Source: GCA-002050365 sp038235165
Lineage (GTDB): Bacteria > Acidobacteriota > Blastocatellia > Pyrinomonadales > Pyrinomonadaceae
Direction of reading: 5' to 3'
Assembly: GCA_038235165.1 (NCBI GenBank)
Contig: JBBSUG010000012.1
Span: forward strand, 62,001-126,000
DNA: 64,000 nucleotides
The translations under genes and the position numbers were made by a program. How positions within the stretch are numbered: the first letter of the stretch is position 1; each line of letters starts with the position of its first letter. Under the pieces are notes generated by a model. That model saw only the letters and a list, made by a program, of their open reading frames with translations, did not search any database and was not told where the DNA came from. Shown one piece after another: positions 1 through 9,135 of this stretch.

Positions 1-110
1 ACAACGACACGACCACTGTTTTGCTTAGCAATCTGCAAAAGAACACGACTATAAAAGCCTCTGTTTTTAAAGTGGATTTGCCGAAAGGAACGAATATTGT
101 CAAAGGTTAG
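1..110 (+). CDS. C-terminal end of an unidentified protein (5' truncated)
   Basis: An open frame enters from the left edge and ends at TAG 108-110. The visible 35 residues run from NDTTTVLLSNL to DLPKGTNIVKG. They alternate hydrophobic and polar residues like a C-terminal beta-sandwich strand, but nothing identifies a family. A strong hairpin terminator follows at 131-167, which supports this as a real gene end. Function unknown. Confidence 0.55.
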   Translation, partial: NDTTTVLLSNLQKNTTIKASVFKVDLPKGTNIVKG

Positions 111-130
111 AAATTCTTAAAAGTCAGCTA

Positions 131-167
131 AAAAAAGGCTTCGGCGCAAAAAGCCGGAGCCTTTTGT
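131..167 (+). terminator. Rho-independent terminator
   Basis: AAGGCTTCGGC (135-145) pairs with GCCGGAGCCTT (153-163) with one G-U pair, followed by TTTTGTTT. It closes the truncated gene at the left edge. Confidence 0.8.
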
Positions 168-246
168 TTGAAATTTGAAAAGACGCAGGATAAAAACTAT
201 AATTTCAAGTTAAATATAGATTTGAATTTTCAGGAGTTGATTAATA

Positions 247-1272
247 ATGCCAAAGGCAAGCAGTTTCAGCCGGTTTACGCGCGGCGTGAAACACACAATC
301 AAAGCGTTTGCTTCGACCAAACATCCGGTTCTTGTTCACATCGTCCCGATGCGGCGGTGCAATCTCGCCTGTACTTACTGCAACGAATACGACAAAACGT
401 CAGACCCGGTGGAAATTGGCGAAATGCTCAAACGAATTGATAAACTCGCCGAATTCGGCTCGTCGGTGATTACGATTTCCGGCGGCGAACCGATGATGCA
501 CCCGGAGATTTACGAGATTATTGACCGCATTCGCTATCACGGAATGATTGCCGGTCTTATTTCCAACGGTTATTATTTTCAGCCTGAAAAGATCAAAAAA
601 CTAAACGAAGTGGGTTTGGATTATCTGCAAATTTCGATTGATAACGTCAACCCGGACGACGTTTCCAAAAAGAGTCTGAAAGTTCTCGACGGCAAACTGA
701 AAAATCTTGCCGAACACGCGAAATTTAAAGTCAACATCAATTCGGTCGTCGGCGGCGGCGTGGCAAACCCGGACGAAGCGTTGCTTATCGCCAACCGCGC
801 CCGCGAACTCGGCTTTTCTTCAACCGTCGGTGTCATTCACGACAGCGACGGGCTGAACAAAGGTTTAACGCCCCGCGAAAAGGAAGTTTACAAAGAAATA
901 AAAGCCAAAGGCGCGAGCAGTTATGCGCGTTGGAACTGGTTTCAGGACAAACTGGTTGACGGCGGCGAATATGACTGGAAATGCCGCGCCGGTGCGCGTT
1001 ATCTCTACGTTGACGAAGCCGGAATCGTCAGTTGGTGTTCACAGCAGCGCGGAACGCCCGGAATCTCTCTGCACGAATACACGCATTCCGATATGCGCCG
1101 CGAATACATCACCGAAAAATGGTGCGCTCCGACCTGCACGATTCAGTGCGTCCACCAGGTCGGATATCTCGACGCTTGGCGCGACCCGCAAATTTCACTG
1201 TCGGATTATAATAAGAAAAACGGCAAGGGCTTGAAAAAAGAAACCGTCGCACAGGTTTTGGGCGCGAAGTGA
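247..1272 (+). CDS. Radical SAM protein with SPASM-like C-terminal cysteines
   Basis: A 341-residue radical SAM enzyme. The 4Fe-4S/SAM motif is CNLACTYC near residues 38-45 (CxxxCxxC), followed by the ISGGEP segment that contacts SAM methionine. The C-terminal third carries further cysteines (WKCRAG, SWCSQQ, WCAPTCTIQC) that could hold an auxiliary cluster, as in SPASM/twitch proteins. AGGAG about 10 nt upstream supports the ATG at 247. It is monocistronic and converges on another radical SAM gene with a shared terminator. The substrate cannot be told: no peptide precursor or hopanoid gene is adjacent. Family confident, reaction unknown. Confidence 0.85.
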   Translation: MPKASSFSRFTRGVKHTIKAFASTKHPVLVHIVPMRRCNLACTYCNEYDKTSDPVEIGEMLKRIDKLAEFGSSVITISGGEPMMHPEIYEIIDRIRYHGMIAGLISNGYYFQPEKIKKLNEVGLDYLQISIDNVNPDDVSKKSLKVLDGKLKNLAEHAKFKVNINSVVGGGVANPDEALLIANRARELGFSSTVGVIHDSDGLNKGLTPREKEVYKEIKAKGASSYARWNWFQDKLVDGGEYDWKCRAGARYLYVDEAGIVSWCSQQRGTPGISLHEYTHSDMRREYITEKWCAPTCTIQCVHQVGYLDAWRDPQISLSDYNKKNGKGLKKETVAQVLGAK

Positions 1273-1280
1273 TTTATACT

Positions 1281-1313
1281 AAAACAGATTAGAAACACTT
1301 TCTAATCTGTTTT
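1281..1313. terminator. Bidirectional rho-independent terminator
   Basis: A perfect 15-bp stem (AAAACAGATTAGAAA with TTTCTAATCTGTTTT, loop CAC) lies between convergent genes ending at 1272 and 1323. A on one side and T on the other lets it serve both strands. Confidence 0.85.
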
Positions 1314-1322
1314 GACATTATT

Positions 1323-2246
1323 TCAATCAAAAAGCGACGGCTGAATATTATTTTCTTCGACAATTTTTCTGACGGTTTCCGGCTTGATCTTATTTTTCCG
1401 CGTCGTAATTTTTGCCTCGCGCCTTTCCCATCGCTCGCGTTTTGCCTGCGGATTCAGTGAATTGTAGAAAGATTTAACACCGCGTTTTTCAAATTCTTCG
1501 ATAGTCTGCCGCATTATTTTCTCAACGTGGCGTTCGTCGAGCCATTCAGGAAAATGTTCGCGGAAAAGCTCCTGCGTCAATTGTTTATGATTCATCGAAG
1601 CGATCCAGACGCGCTTCGTGATATACGGCGCAAACCGTGCCGCGTAGTTTTCGGGATCAAGCGGCAAAATCGGCATACACGACAGCCGCGTTGCGATTCC
1701 CGCGTCAAAATATAATTTCAAACCGCGTTCGCGTTCAATCAAACTCGGTGCTTTCGGCTCGAAAATCTTTTTCACGTCGTCGCGGTCAGTGTGAATCGAG
1801 TAGCTGACCAAGACGCTCGTTTTTTTCGCCAATTCCTGCAACAGCGGAATATCTCTGGCGACATCGCGCGAAGTCCCGCGCGTCTGCACTTCGAGTTCGA
1901 GCGGCGGATTGTCCAAAAAAAACTCCAGAATCGGCGGCACGAGTTCGAGTTTCCGCTCAATCGGCATATAAATATCGGTCGCGTTGCCGAAATAAATTTT
2001 CGATTTTCTGACTTTATCGCGTTCTTTGTGCAGCAGTTCGACGATATTCGTTTTGTAATCAACCCAGGAACCCCAGCCGGTTTTGTCCCACTTTTCCGTC
2101 GTGCGACCGGTAAAAAAATTCATCTTGATCGCCGAACAAAATTCACACGCGAACACGCAGCCTTGATACGGATTGATCGCAATATTCTTGCCGTAAGTCG
2201 AACTTAAAGCGTTGCGGGCGAGCATTGGCTTGAGCGTGAAAGACAT
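1323..2246 (-). CDS. SPL-family (spore photoproduct lyase-like) radical SAM protein
   Basis: Radical SAM protein with the cluster motif GCVFACEFC (CxxxCxxC) preceded by INPYQ, the arrangement typical of the SPL/Rv2578c-type family often annotated as DNA repair photolyase. Later YFGNATDIYMP and QTRGTSRD match this family's conserved core. True spore photoproduct lyase activity is unlikely to be proven by similarity, as these relatives are mostly uncharacterised. I place the start at ATG 2246 (MSFTLKPML); the frame is open to a TTG at 2270 with no better ribosome site. Host-like codon use. Family call good, substrate unknown. Confidence 0.8.
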   Translation of the reverse strand: MSFTLKPMLARNALSSTYGKNIAINPYQGCVFACEFCSAIKMNFFTGRTTEKWDKTGWGSWVDYKTNIVELLHKERDKVRKSKIYFGNATDIYMPIERKLELVPPILEFFLDNPPLELEVQTRGTSRDVARDIPLLQELAKKTSVLVSYSIHTDRDDVKKIFEPKAPSLIERERGLKLYFDAGIATRLSCMPILPLDPENYAARFAPYITKRVWIASMNHKQLTQELFREHFPEWLDERHVEKIMRQTIEEFEKRGVKSFYNSLNPQAKRERWERREAKITTRKNKIKPETVRKIVEENNIQPSLFD

Positions 2247-2297
2247 TCTTAATTTTGTCTGATTTAACAAAATCAGGTAATTTCAAAACTTTTATAC

Positions 2298-4841
2298 TTA
2301 TTCTACGATTACACAACGACCGGCAAGAATATCTGATTCTATTTTTTTATATTTATTTTCTATGACTCTGCCGTCTTGATATTTCACTTTTACTTTATCG
2401 TTTCTGCCGTATTTTCTATTGACTATTACAGGTTGATTCACAGTTGATGAAATTCTAACTTGGCGTAACTGATCTGCAATTATCATTAAGCCTTTTTCAT
2501 CCATCATAGATGTATGTTTTTTATTTGATTTAGATATTATTTCTAATGCTGTGTCTGCATAAATTTTAGCATTGATCCTATCTTTAATTCTGAAATAAGA
2601 AATAGCACACCAGTAAAAAATAATTGCTGACTCCAACTTTAGATTTTCGTCATTAATGTTGGAAAGTTTAGGTTCTATAAGTTTAAATAGCTTAATGGCT
2701 TCGGTAAAATTTTCTTTCTCATAACGGAGCCTTATACTTAATGCAAACAAATAAATATCATCCGCAGTCAATCTATTTGTTTTAGAGAGCAAACTAAAGT
2801 AATTATCAAAAAATTCAAAATATTTTTTCTGATTCTTGGAATTATTATAGGCTAATTGCCAATAAATATTGATTAGAAGGTCTTCATCACACTCCTCCTC
2901 AAACTGGAGAAGGTAATCCAAAAGTTTTAACCGATTTTCCTCTGATCTCAAAACAGTTTTGTAAACTACTTCACATTTACTCAGATTAGGAAGTAATTTT
3001 TCAACTGAATATTTGAGAAGTCTTTCAAACAAATACAAATCTGCATCATCGAAGACAAAATCTAGATATGTATTTAATAAATTTTCATTAAAACTTATTG
3101 GATAGGAATTTTTTTGGTCAAAATTCAAGTTATTATCTACTATATTATTGACTAAAAGTGTTTTTAGCGATTCATCCTTCTCACTTTCTAAAATATATTT
3201 ATAGAAAATAACGAATAAAGAAAGTGATTTGTTAGCTATTTTTAATGCCTCGTTTATTTTAATTAAGGCTTCTTCTATTTTAGAATCTCTGACAAGTATT
3301 TCTGCCTGATAGTACAAAGATAATGTTCTATATTCTATTAAATCCTCTTCTTCTAAATTTTGATCTTTATTATCGGCAATAAAGGTTGATTGATATAATT
3401 TATCAAGAATTTTTTTCGCCCTTTCTCTATCGTCCAAGTTTATTGCTAGATTTAGAAGAGCATTGAAATAAGCACCAGTGTTCGTTTCTTTTTTCGTCCA
3501 TTCCTCTAGTAGAGAAATACCATCTTCCCTCTTACCAGTAGCAAGTTTGCATACACCCAAATACAGTTTTGCATCGACAATATAGTTTTCCATTGAATAT
3601 TCTTTAGCGAAATATTCAACTGCATTATCAAAATCTAGTAGCCGATAATATGACATTCCCGAAAGGTAATTGGAGGTTTCGACATCAATTTTAGAAGAAT
3701 CGGTGTTCATTAAAATATTGTCGAATATTTCAATAGCGTCATTAAACTCTCTATTTTCATACTTCACAAATCCATTTGCGAGAGTAAAAATTTGTTCTTT
3801 ATCCACGGATTTAATCCACTCTTCAGACAAACTTTGTTCGATTATTCTGTTTTTGATTTTGGTTTCTTGGTTGAATTTAGAGTCAATGATTCCATACAAA
3901 TATAATTTTCTTTTGATCTCATCACTTAGTTCAAAAGATTGTTTTTTGTTAATTTGGCTGATTGCCTTTCTAATTGGTTTATTTGTTTTTACAAGTTCAC
4001 GGATGTGGTCAACAGGGGCTAAGTCAAAAGTTGTTAAATATTTTCTCTTTACAATATTCGCTAATAAATCTTTGTTAATTTCTTCACCGTTCAAGAAACA
4101 GGTTTCTATTTCAGAACATACGTCAAAAGTGATTCTTGGATTTCCTTTAGCCCAATTGAAAATTTCATCGGAAATTTCTTGAGGAATTTTTAATTTACTT
4201 TTTTCAATGAAATCATTATGTTCATCTTTTGTGAAATCATCTAAATAAATTTTGTCACCAATGTTGAACGGAGATTTATTTCGATCTCTAATCAGTTCTG
4301 TAGGTTCAACAACTCCAGAAAGAACATAAGTAAGTCGTTCAAATTCAGGAAAATTGGTTCGGGAAAAGTAATTGCTTCGGATTTGAGCGAAAATATTGTC
4401 CGAATAATCAACGCTTTTCAAAGCATCAATTTCATCTAATATTATTACAATATCGCCCTCAAACTTATTTAGAATGATTCTCAAACTTCTTGAATATTCG
4501 TTGTGTGGTTGTATATTATTAGCTCTTATTTTTTCAATTTCACCTTCTATAGATTCAAACAAACCTATGTTCGGCTCAATAATGTTATCAATAATATTTC
4601 TGTAGCAATCTCTTTCATTGTCAAAATGGTTTGATAAATCAACATACACAAATAGTCTATTTTCGTTTTCAAGAGTTCTTTTGGCATTGAAAAGCAAATT
4701 AGTTTTACCCATTTGCCGAGCAACAAGAACATATCCCGGACGCTGCATATCATCAATTATTCCCTTTAGTTGACTGTCAGCGTTTCTATTGACATATAGA
4801 AGCTCCGGTATTGTTGTGTATTTTTTTAAAGTCTTTTCCAT
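2298..4841 (-). CDS. AAA-like P-loop ATPase with long TPR-type C-terminal region
   Basis: 847 residues, second gene of an AT-rich pair. The N-terminus resembles the AAA-like (AAA_35/STAND-type) ATPases: P-loop variant VARQMGKTN at residues 40-48 and Walker B IVIILDEID at 131-139. A winged-helix-like region follows, then from about residue 360 helical-pair TPR-like repeats (for example AIEIFDNIL, AVEYFAKEY, AIKLFKLIE spaced along the chain). A compact C-terminal tail ends KYKKIESDILAGRCVIVE. ATP-binding plus repeat sensor is the plan of NTPases in prokaryotic conflict systems. The start ATG overlaps the upstream stop by one base (TAATG), so translation is coupled to the nuclease-like gene. Composition is far more AT-rich than both neighbours, pointing to transfer. 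Specific function unknown. Confidence 0.75.
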   Translation of the reverse strand: MEKTLKKYTTIPELLYVNRNADSQLKGIIDDMQRPGYVLVARQMGKTNLLFNAKRTLENENRLFVYVDLSNHFDNERDCYRNIIDNIIEPNIGLFESIEGEIEKIRANNIQPHNEYSRSLRIILNKFEGDIVIILDEIDALKSVDYSDNIFAQIRSNYFSRTNFPEFERLTYVLSGVVEPTELIRDRNKSPFNIGDKIYLDDFTKDEHNDFIEKSKLKIPQEISDEIFNWAKGNPRITFDVCSEIETCFLNGEEINKDLLANIVKRKYLTTFDLAPVDHIRELVKTNKPIRKAISQINKKQSFELSDEIKRKLYLYGIIDSKFNQETKIKNRIIEQSLSEEWIKSVDKEQIFTLANGFVKYENREFNDAIEIFDNILMNTDSSKIDVETSNYLSGMSYYRLLDFDNAVEYFAKEYSMENYIVDAKLYLGVCKLATGKREDGISLLEEWTKKETNTGAYFNALLNLAINLDDRERAKKILDKLYQSTFIADNKDQNLEEEDLIEYRTLSLYYQAEILVRDSKIEEALIKINEALKIANKSLSLFVIFYKYILESEKDESLKTLLVNNIVDNNLNFDQKNSYPISFNENLLNTYLDFVFDDADLYLFERLLKYSVEKLLPNLSKCEVVYKTVLRSEENRLKLLDYLLQFEEECDEDLLINIYWQLAYNNSKNQKKYFEFFDNYFSLLSKTNRLTADDIYLFALSIRLRYEKENFTEAIKLFKLIEPKLSNINDENLKLESAIIFYWCAISYFRIKDRINAKIYADTALEIISKSNKKHTSMMDEKGLMIIADQLRQVRISSTVNQPVIVNRKYGRNDKVKVKYQDGRVIENKYKKIESDILAGRCVIVE

Positions 4842-6151
4842 TAATTAACTAATTCAGATTCAACTGTTTTAATTGACTGCTCAACTGCAATAACATTTAA
4901 ATTATTTGACGCAACAATTTTTCTAAAAATAGATTTCAATATCCTTGGTGAATTTTGCGAAGATTCTAGTATTCTAGTTTTGGATTCTGACAAATTCAAA
5001 TTTAGTGATTTCGATAAAATTTCAAAAAGGTTTTCAATTTCAACTGACCAATTGTTACAATTTAGATACTGAAAATGTTCACCTGCCTTTGATTTGTTTT
5101 CGATAATTTCTTTCGGATTTGAAATCGTAGATACAACAAATTTTAATTCCTCTGATTCTGTGGCTGAGTTATTGAAATGAGTAACAAGTTTAACCAAATC
5201 ATTTGCAATTTCTTTCAAAACGCATTCTTCTTTGACTGAAAGTTCATCAATTGTAATTACTATTTTCTTTCCGACTTTGCACAGAATTTGGGTAACTTGT
5301 TTGATTTTATTGTCGTTGGTTTGACGCTCGATATTGAACTTGCCTTCAATTTTGCATAAAATTTCTTCTAGTACATCTGATGAAGATTTTATGTCAACAG
5401 GGCTTAAGTCGCAGGAACAATATTCTAGATCACTGATTAACAAATTTCTGTTTACTAAAGTCGTTTTGCCAACTCCAGAATATCCAAATACCCATAGATT
5501 ATTCAATTTTAATGAATTAACAAAATCTTTATCTATTTGCCTCTCTAAATAATAAGGCTCGCATATTTTCGTGTAATTATTGAATAGAACAACTTTGGGA
5601 GAAGATTCTTCAGGCAATGCTAAAGGTTTTGAAACTACTGCCTTATGAATTTCATCAATTTTTACAGAATCCTCAATTTTAAAAACTTGGTTATATAAAT
5701 TCTGTTCTTTGAATAAGTCAATCAATTCACTGCCATTTTTTAATTTAATGAAGGTGTCTGATTTTTTGTATTCATCTGTTTTTTTCTTCTTCCATTTGAA
5801 CCACCAAGAATTTTCTTCAATATCAATAATTCTCGGAATACATAGAATCCACTCTTTTAATTCATAATTATCAGAAGTTGCGGCTGTCTTGAATGAACTT
5901 CTGATCTGATCTTTTTGACTATTGTCAAATGTGTCAAGAAAGAATTTGCATTGAATTACCGTGATAGGTTCAACGCCCAATTCTCCGATAAATACATCAA
6001 TGCCATCATCACCTTTTTTAACAGCAACTTGGCTCACGGATTTATCAGAATAGATTTTTCTAAATAATGTCTCACAAGCTATTTCAAAGGCTTCTCTTGC
6101 GCCTGCGATGTTACCGTTTAAGGATTTGAAGTCAGTCCAATCTCTGTTCAT
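4841..6151 (-). CDS. Restriction-endonuclease-fold plus P-loop NTPase protein
   Basis: 436 residues. The first ~110 look like a PD-(D/E)XK (Mrr-like) nuclease: an early acidic helix (AREAFEIACETL), then GDDGIDVFIG with D52 and VIQCKF with Q67-x-K69, the classic D...QxK pattern. A second domain has a textbook Walker A, GYSGVGKTT at 223-231, and Walker B IVITIDE near 297-303. No transmembrane segment. It precedes and is translationally coupled to the AAA-TPR gene. AT-rich codon use contrasts with the gltX operon beside it. Inference: a nuclease effector controlled by an NTPase, working with the AAA-TPR partner in defence. I recognise no named system. The nuclease assignment rests on motif pattern only. 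Confidence 0.7.
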   Translation of the reverse strand: MNRDWTDFKSLNGNIAGAREAFEIACETLFRKIYSDKSVSQVAVKKGDDGIDVFIGELGVEPITVIQCKFFLDTFDNSQKDQIRSSFKTAATSDNYELKEWILCIPRIIDIEENSWWFKWKKKKTDEYKKSDTFIKLKNGSELIDLFKEQNLYNQVFKIEDSVKIDEIHKAVVSKPLALPEESSPKVVLFNNYTKICEPYYLERQIDKDFVNSLKLNNLWVFGYSGVGKTTLVNRNLLISDLEYCSCDLSPVDIKSSSDVLEEILCKIEGKFNIERQTNDNKIKQVTQILCKVGKKIVITIDELSVKEECVLKEIANDLVKLVTHFNNSATESEELKFVVSTISNPKEIIENKSKAGEHFQYLNCNNWSVEIENLFEILSKSLNLNLSESKTRILESSQNSPRILKSIFRKIVASNNLNVIAVEQSIKTVESELVN

Positions 6152-6261
6152 TTATGTAAGAATTAATATAATCTTGAGTGTTGAAGAAGTTGTTTATCTT
6201 CATAGAAATTTTACCAAAAATAGATCTCCCTTGATAATGAATTATAAAAGATATTGATAAT

Positions 6262-7755
6262 TTATAAATTCCAACCAATCTGACTTTTCAGACGCATCAC
6301 TGATTTTTCTTTGCCCAAAGTTTCAAAAATCGCCAACATCGAAGGTCCGACGGCTAAACCTGTTAAAAGGGTTCGCGCGCCGTTCATAATTACGCCGAGT
6401 TTTGCGCCTTTTTCTTCGGTGAAATCTTTGACGACCGCTTCGATTTCGTCGTGCGTGAAACTTTCCATCGGTTCAAATTTTTCCGCGAGTTCGGGCAGCC
6501 ATTTTTGCAGATCGGGAAATTTCTTTAAGTTTTTCTGCACGGCTTTTTCGTCGAAGTCGAAATCTTCGCTGAAATAAGCGCGTCCCTGCGTCGAGAAATC
6601 TTTCAGCGTGAAAAATCTTTCGCGGATCAAATCAACGGTTTTTTCAAACCACGCTTTATCGTCGTCTTCGTATTCGTCGCGCCAGAGTTTGGCGGATTTT
6701 AATTCGGCTTTGACCGACGGCAGCAATTTTTCGAGCGGTTCGGCGCGGATATATTCGGCGTTCATCCAAATTGCTTTGTCGTCCGTCCAATGTTTTGCGC
6801 TCGTCGGGTCAAAATTAAACGTCGCGTTCGATTTGTGAATTCGGTCGAGCGAAAATTTTTCAATCAATTCGTCGAGCTTGTAAATTTCCTGTTCTTCGCC
6901 CGCCGACCAGCCCAAAAGCGCGAGAAAATTGCGAAATGCTTCGGGCAGAAACCCGGCATCGCGGTAAGTCGTCATCGAAACGATTTCGCCGTGAATTCTC
7001 TTTGAAAGTTTTTTGCCGCCCGGAGCTAAAATCAACGGCAAATGTGCGAAACGCGGCGGTTTTTCGCCCAGAGCTTCGTAAATCAAAATCTGTTTGTGCG
7101 TGTTCGTCAAATGATCCTGACCGCGTATGACATCGGTGATTTCCATTTCGATGTCGTCACAAACGACCGCCAAGTTATACAGCGGATGACCGTCCGAGCG
7201 CAACAAAACAAGGTCTTCCGTTTCGCTGTAATCGCGTTCGTTCAAACCGTAAACCGCGTCTTCAAAACTCGTTTTTCCGCTTTCGGCGACTTTTAAACGA
7301 ATCGCAAACGGTTCGCCTTTTGCGGCGCGTTCGTCCGATTCTGCTTTCGACAAATCGCGGTATTCATTGTCGCGCATTGATTTTTCGCCTTGATTTTGAC
7401 GCGCTTTCTCGGCAATCGAATCTTTAATATTTTTATCGGTCGGCTCGGCTTTCGGCGTGAAATCACGATACGCTTTGCCTTCTTCCAACAATTTCAAAGC
7501 GGCGGCGCGGTGTTTGTCGGCGTTGTTTGATTGGAAAACGATTTCTTCGTCCGGCGCGAAACCGAGCCATTTTAAGCCTTCCAAAATTGACTGCAAAGAT
7601 TCTTCGGTCGAACGCTGCCGGTCGGTATCTTCGACGCGCAGCAGAAATTTTCCGCCTGTGTGTCGGGCGTAAAGATAATTAAAAAGCGCGGTTCTCGCCG
7701 AACCGATGTGCAAATATCCGGTCGGACTCGGGGCAAATCTAACTCTTGTCGTCAT
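6262..7755 (-). CDS. gltX: Glutamyl-tRNA synthetase
   Basis: Charges tRNA-Glu with glutamate in the cytosol. 497 residues, normal length for a bacterial class I GluRS. The N-terminus RFAPSPTGYLHIGSART contains the HIGH-type motif (HIGS), and GGKKLSKR carries KMSKS (KLSKR). LLRVEDTDRQRS and the anticodon-binding C-terminus are present. It lies 3 bp downstream of the DinB-like gene in an apparent DUF421-DinB-gltX operon. Whether it is discriminating or non-discriminating cannot be read from sequence. Confidence 0.97.
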   Translation of the reverse strand: MTTRVRFAPSPTGYLHIGSARTALFNYLYARHTGGKFLLRVEDTDRQRSTEESLQSILEGLKWLGFAPDEEIVFQSNNADKHRAAALKLLEEGKAYRDFTPKAEPTDKNIKDSIAEKARQNQGEKSMRDNEYRDLSKAESDERAAKGEPFAIRLKVAESGKTSFEDAVYGLNERDYSETEDLVLLRSDGHPLYNLAVVCDDIEMEITDVIRGQDHLTNTHKQILIYEALGEKPPRFAHLPLILAPGGKKLSKRIHGEIVSMTTYRDAGFLPEAFRNFLALLGWSAGEEQEIYKLDELIEKFSLDRIHKSNATFNFDPTSAKHWTDDKAIWMNAEYIRAEPLEKLLPSVKAELKSAKLWRDEYEDDDKAWFEKTVDLIRERFFTLKDFSTQGRAYFSEDFDFDEKAVQKNLKKFPDLQKWLPELAEKFEPMESFTHDEIEAVVKDFTEEKGAKLGVIMNGARTLLTGLAVGPSMLAIFETLGKEKSVMRLKSQIGWNL

Positions 7756-7758
7756 AAA

Positions 7759-8229
7759 TTAATTCCAGTCTTTTTTCAAAAGTAATTCTTCGATGCGGTA
7801 AATATGTACGTAATCGTGCAGAGATAAATGGCGAAACATAATAAAAACCGAATAGTGAGCGTATTCTTCGTGGTTCGCTGTGCGCTGCCATTGTTCGGGC
7901 GAAAGCTGTTTTAACTTTTCGGTAATCTTTTTCCGATCATCGGCAAACTTTTTCAAAGCCGCGTCTAAATCCGTGTTTATCAAAACGTCGGGCGCGTCGT
8001 CAACATCGGGAAAATACGGCTTGATCGTCGGATTTTCCTGATTCAACATTAAATCCAGACGCTCGAAAAACATCGGGTGAACTTCTGCCAGATGACAGGC
8101 GTGTTCGTGAGCCGACCATTTTTCGGGTTGCGGACGCTTTTTGCGATATTCTTCGGGAATTTCGCGGACGATTTCCAGAATCGCGGGCGCGTTTTCCAAA
8201 TTTTCTAAAACTGCTTTGATATTTTTCAT
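7759..8229 (-). CDS. DinB-superfamily protein
   Basis: 156 residues with the four-helix DinB/YfiT-like pattern: three histidines suited to a metal site occur in WSAHEHACHLAEVH (first), NHEEYAH and FRHLSLHDYVH (last). Members are metal-dependent, often thiol-linked transferases, or of unknown role. It overlaps the upstream DUF421 gene by 4 nt (ATGA) and sits 3 bp before gltX, so all three are probably cotranscribed. Substrate unknown. Confidence 0.8.
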   Translation of the reverse strand: MKNIKAVLENLENAPAILEIVREIPEEYRKKRPQPEKWSAHEHACHLAEVHPMFFERLDLMLNQENPTIKPYFPDVDDAPDVLINTDLDAALKKFADDRKKITEKLKQLSPEQWQRTANHEEYAHYSVFIMFRHLSLHDYVHIYRIEELLLKKDWN

Positions 8230-8837
8230 ATTGCTTTTTTCAGCTCACCGATCTGATTTGCTAACTCTTCTAATTTTTCTAAAACGTCTTTCTTGAATTT
8301 ATTATCGCCGATATTGTCTTTGCCTTCGACGAGAAAAGTTCCGTTCGGATCAAGAATACATTTTTCCACATCTTCAACGCCCGAAAAACCTTCTTCGTGC
8401 GCGATTACATCTAAATCTTCTTTAGTCAAAAGTTCGCTTTTGATGGCTTTTTCGTTCACTTTTCCGTTTTCGATCAGAGTGCGCGGCGACCCTTCGATGA
8501 ACGTTTCCGCCGCTTTACTTCTGAATTTTAAATGCGCCAACATCCAATTGATGCCAAGCAAAGCGGTCGCGCCGACGATGCCGCCGGAAAGAGATGTGTC
8601 GTCGCCGATAATCGCGTTCTGCACGGTATTTGAGAGCGAAAGCAGCACGACGAGATCAATCGGATTGAGTTGCGCGAGTTCGCGTTTACCGAATAATCGA
8701 AAGAAAAAAACGAGCGCGACATAGACCAGAATCGGGCGCACAATTTTTTCCATCCACGTAACTTTTTCGTGGTCGAGAAAAAACATATTCGTCCACGCCG
8801 AACCTTCAAACATCGCCAGATGAACTTCAATGAACAT
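8226..8837 (-). CDS. DUF421 (YetF-type) membrane protein
   Basis: 203 residues. Hydrophobic segments at about 30-50, 60-80 and 85-105, then a cytosolic domain containing the family's signature region (GSPRTLIENGKVNEKA, TKEDLDVIAHEEG, CILDPNGTFLVE). FFRLFGKRELAQLNPIDLVVLL is the conserved DUF421 membrane core. An AGAGG sits 8 nt before the ATG. Relatives such as Bacillus YetF are membrane proteins with little biochemistry known. First gene of the operon running to gltX. Confidence 0.85.
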   Translation of the reverse strand: MFIEVHLAMFEGSAWTNMFFLDHEKVTWMEKIVRPILVYVALVFFFRLFGKRELAQLNPIDLVVLLSLSNTVQNAIIGDDTSLSGGIVGATALLGINWMLAHLKFRSKAAETFIEGSPRTLIENGKVNEKAIKSELLTKEDLDVIAHEEGFSGVEDVEKCILDPNGTFLVEGKDNIGDNKFKKDVLEKLEELANQIGELKKAI

Positions 8838-8905
8838 TTTGGAAACCTCTTAAAATTAAAATATAAAATCCTGAAAGAGTTTATTCCTAAAAAATAAAAT
8901 TCAAA

Positions 8906-8937
8906 AGGCTATTTCAGTCAAAAAACCGAAATAGCCT
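8906..8937 (-). terminator. Rho-independent terminator of tRNA-Ser
   Basis: Perfect 10-bp stem AGGCTATTTC/GAAATAGCCT, 12-nt loop, followed on the minus strand by TTTGAATTTTATTTTTT. It lies just after the tRNA gene. Confidence 0.8.
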
Positions 8938-8948
8938 CAAAAAAATTA

Positions 8949-9039
8949 TGGCGGAGATGACAGGATTCGAACCTGTGGAGGACTTTTGATCCTCAACAAT
9001 TTAGCAAACTGCCGCTTTCAGCCACTCAGCCACATCTCC
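8949..9039 (-). tRNA. tRNA-Ser (anticodon GCU), CCA encoded
   Basis: On the minus strand the acceptor arms GGAGATG and CATCTCC pair perfectly. A G discriminator is followed by an encoded CCA. The D arm is TGGCTGAGTGGCTGAAAG, the anticodon loop TTGCTAA gives GCU (reads AGY), a long class II variable arm (GAGGATCAAAAGTCCTC) marks it as serine, and the T loop is GGTTCGAATCC. It has its own promoter and terminator. Confidence 0.97.
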
Positions 9040-9067
9040 GTTTTACTTTAATTAAAAAGCAAATTTA

Positions 9068-9095
9068 ATTTTAACGAAAGAGCAAACTTTGTCAA
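9068..9095 (-). promoter_or_regulatory. Sigma70 promoter of tRNA-Ser
   Basis: Minus strand TTGACA (9095-9090), 16-bp spacer, TAAAAT (9073-9068), placing the start about 20 nt before the tRNA 5' end. Confidence 0.65.
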
Positions 9096-9135
9096 GTTTC
9101 GCGCATCATAAAGGTCAAAGTTTCCGTGTCCGCGC

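Noticed and set aside
168..440. Open frame overlapping the first radical SAM gene
   Set aside because: It lies in another frame of a clearly coding region and has no recognisable composition or ribosome site.
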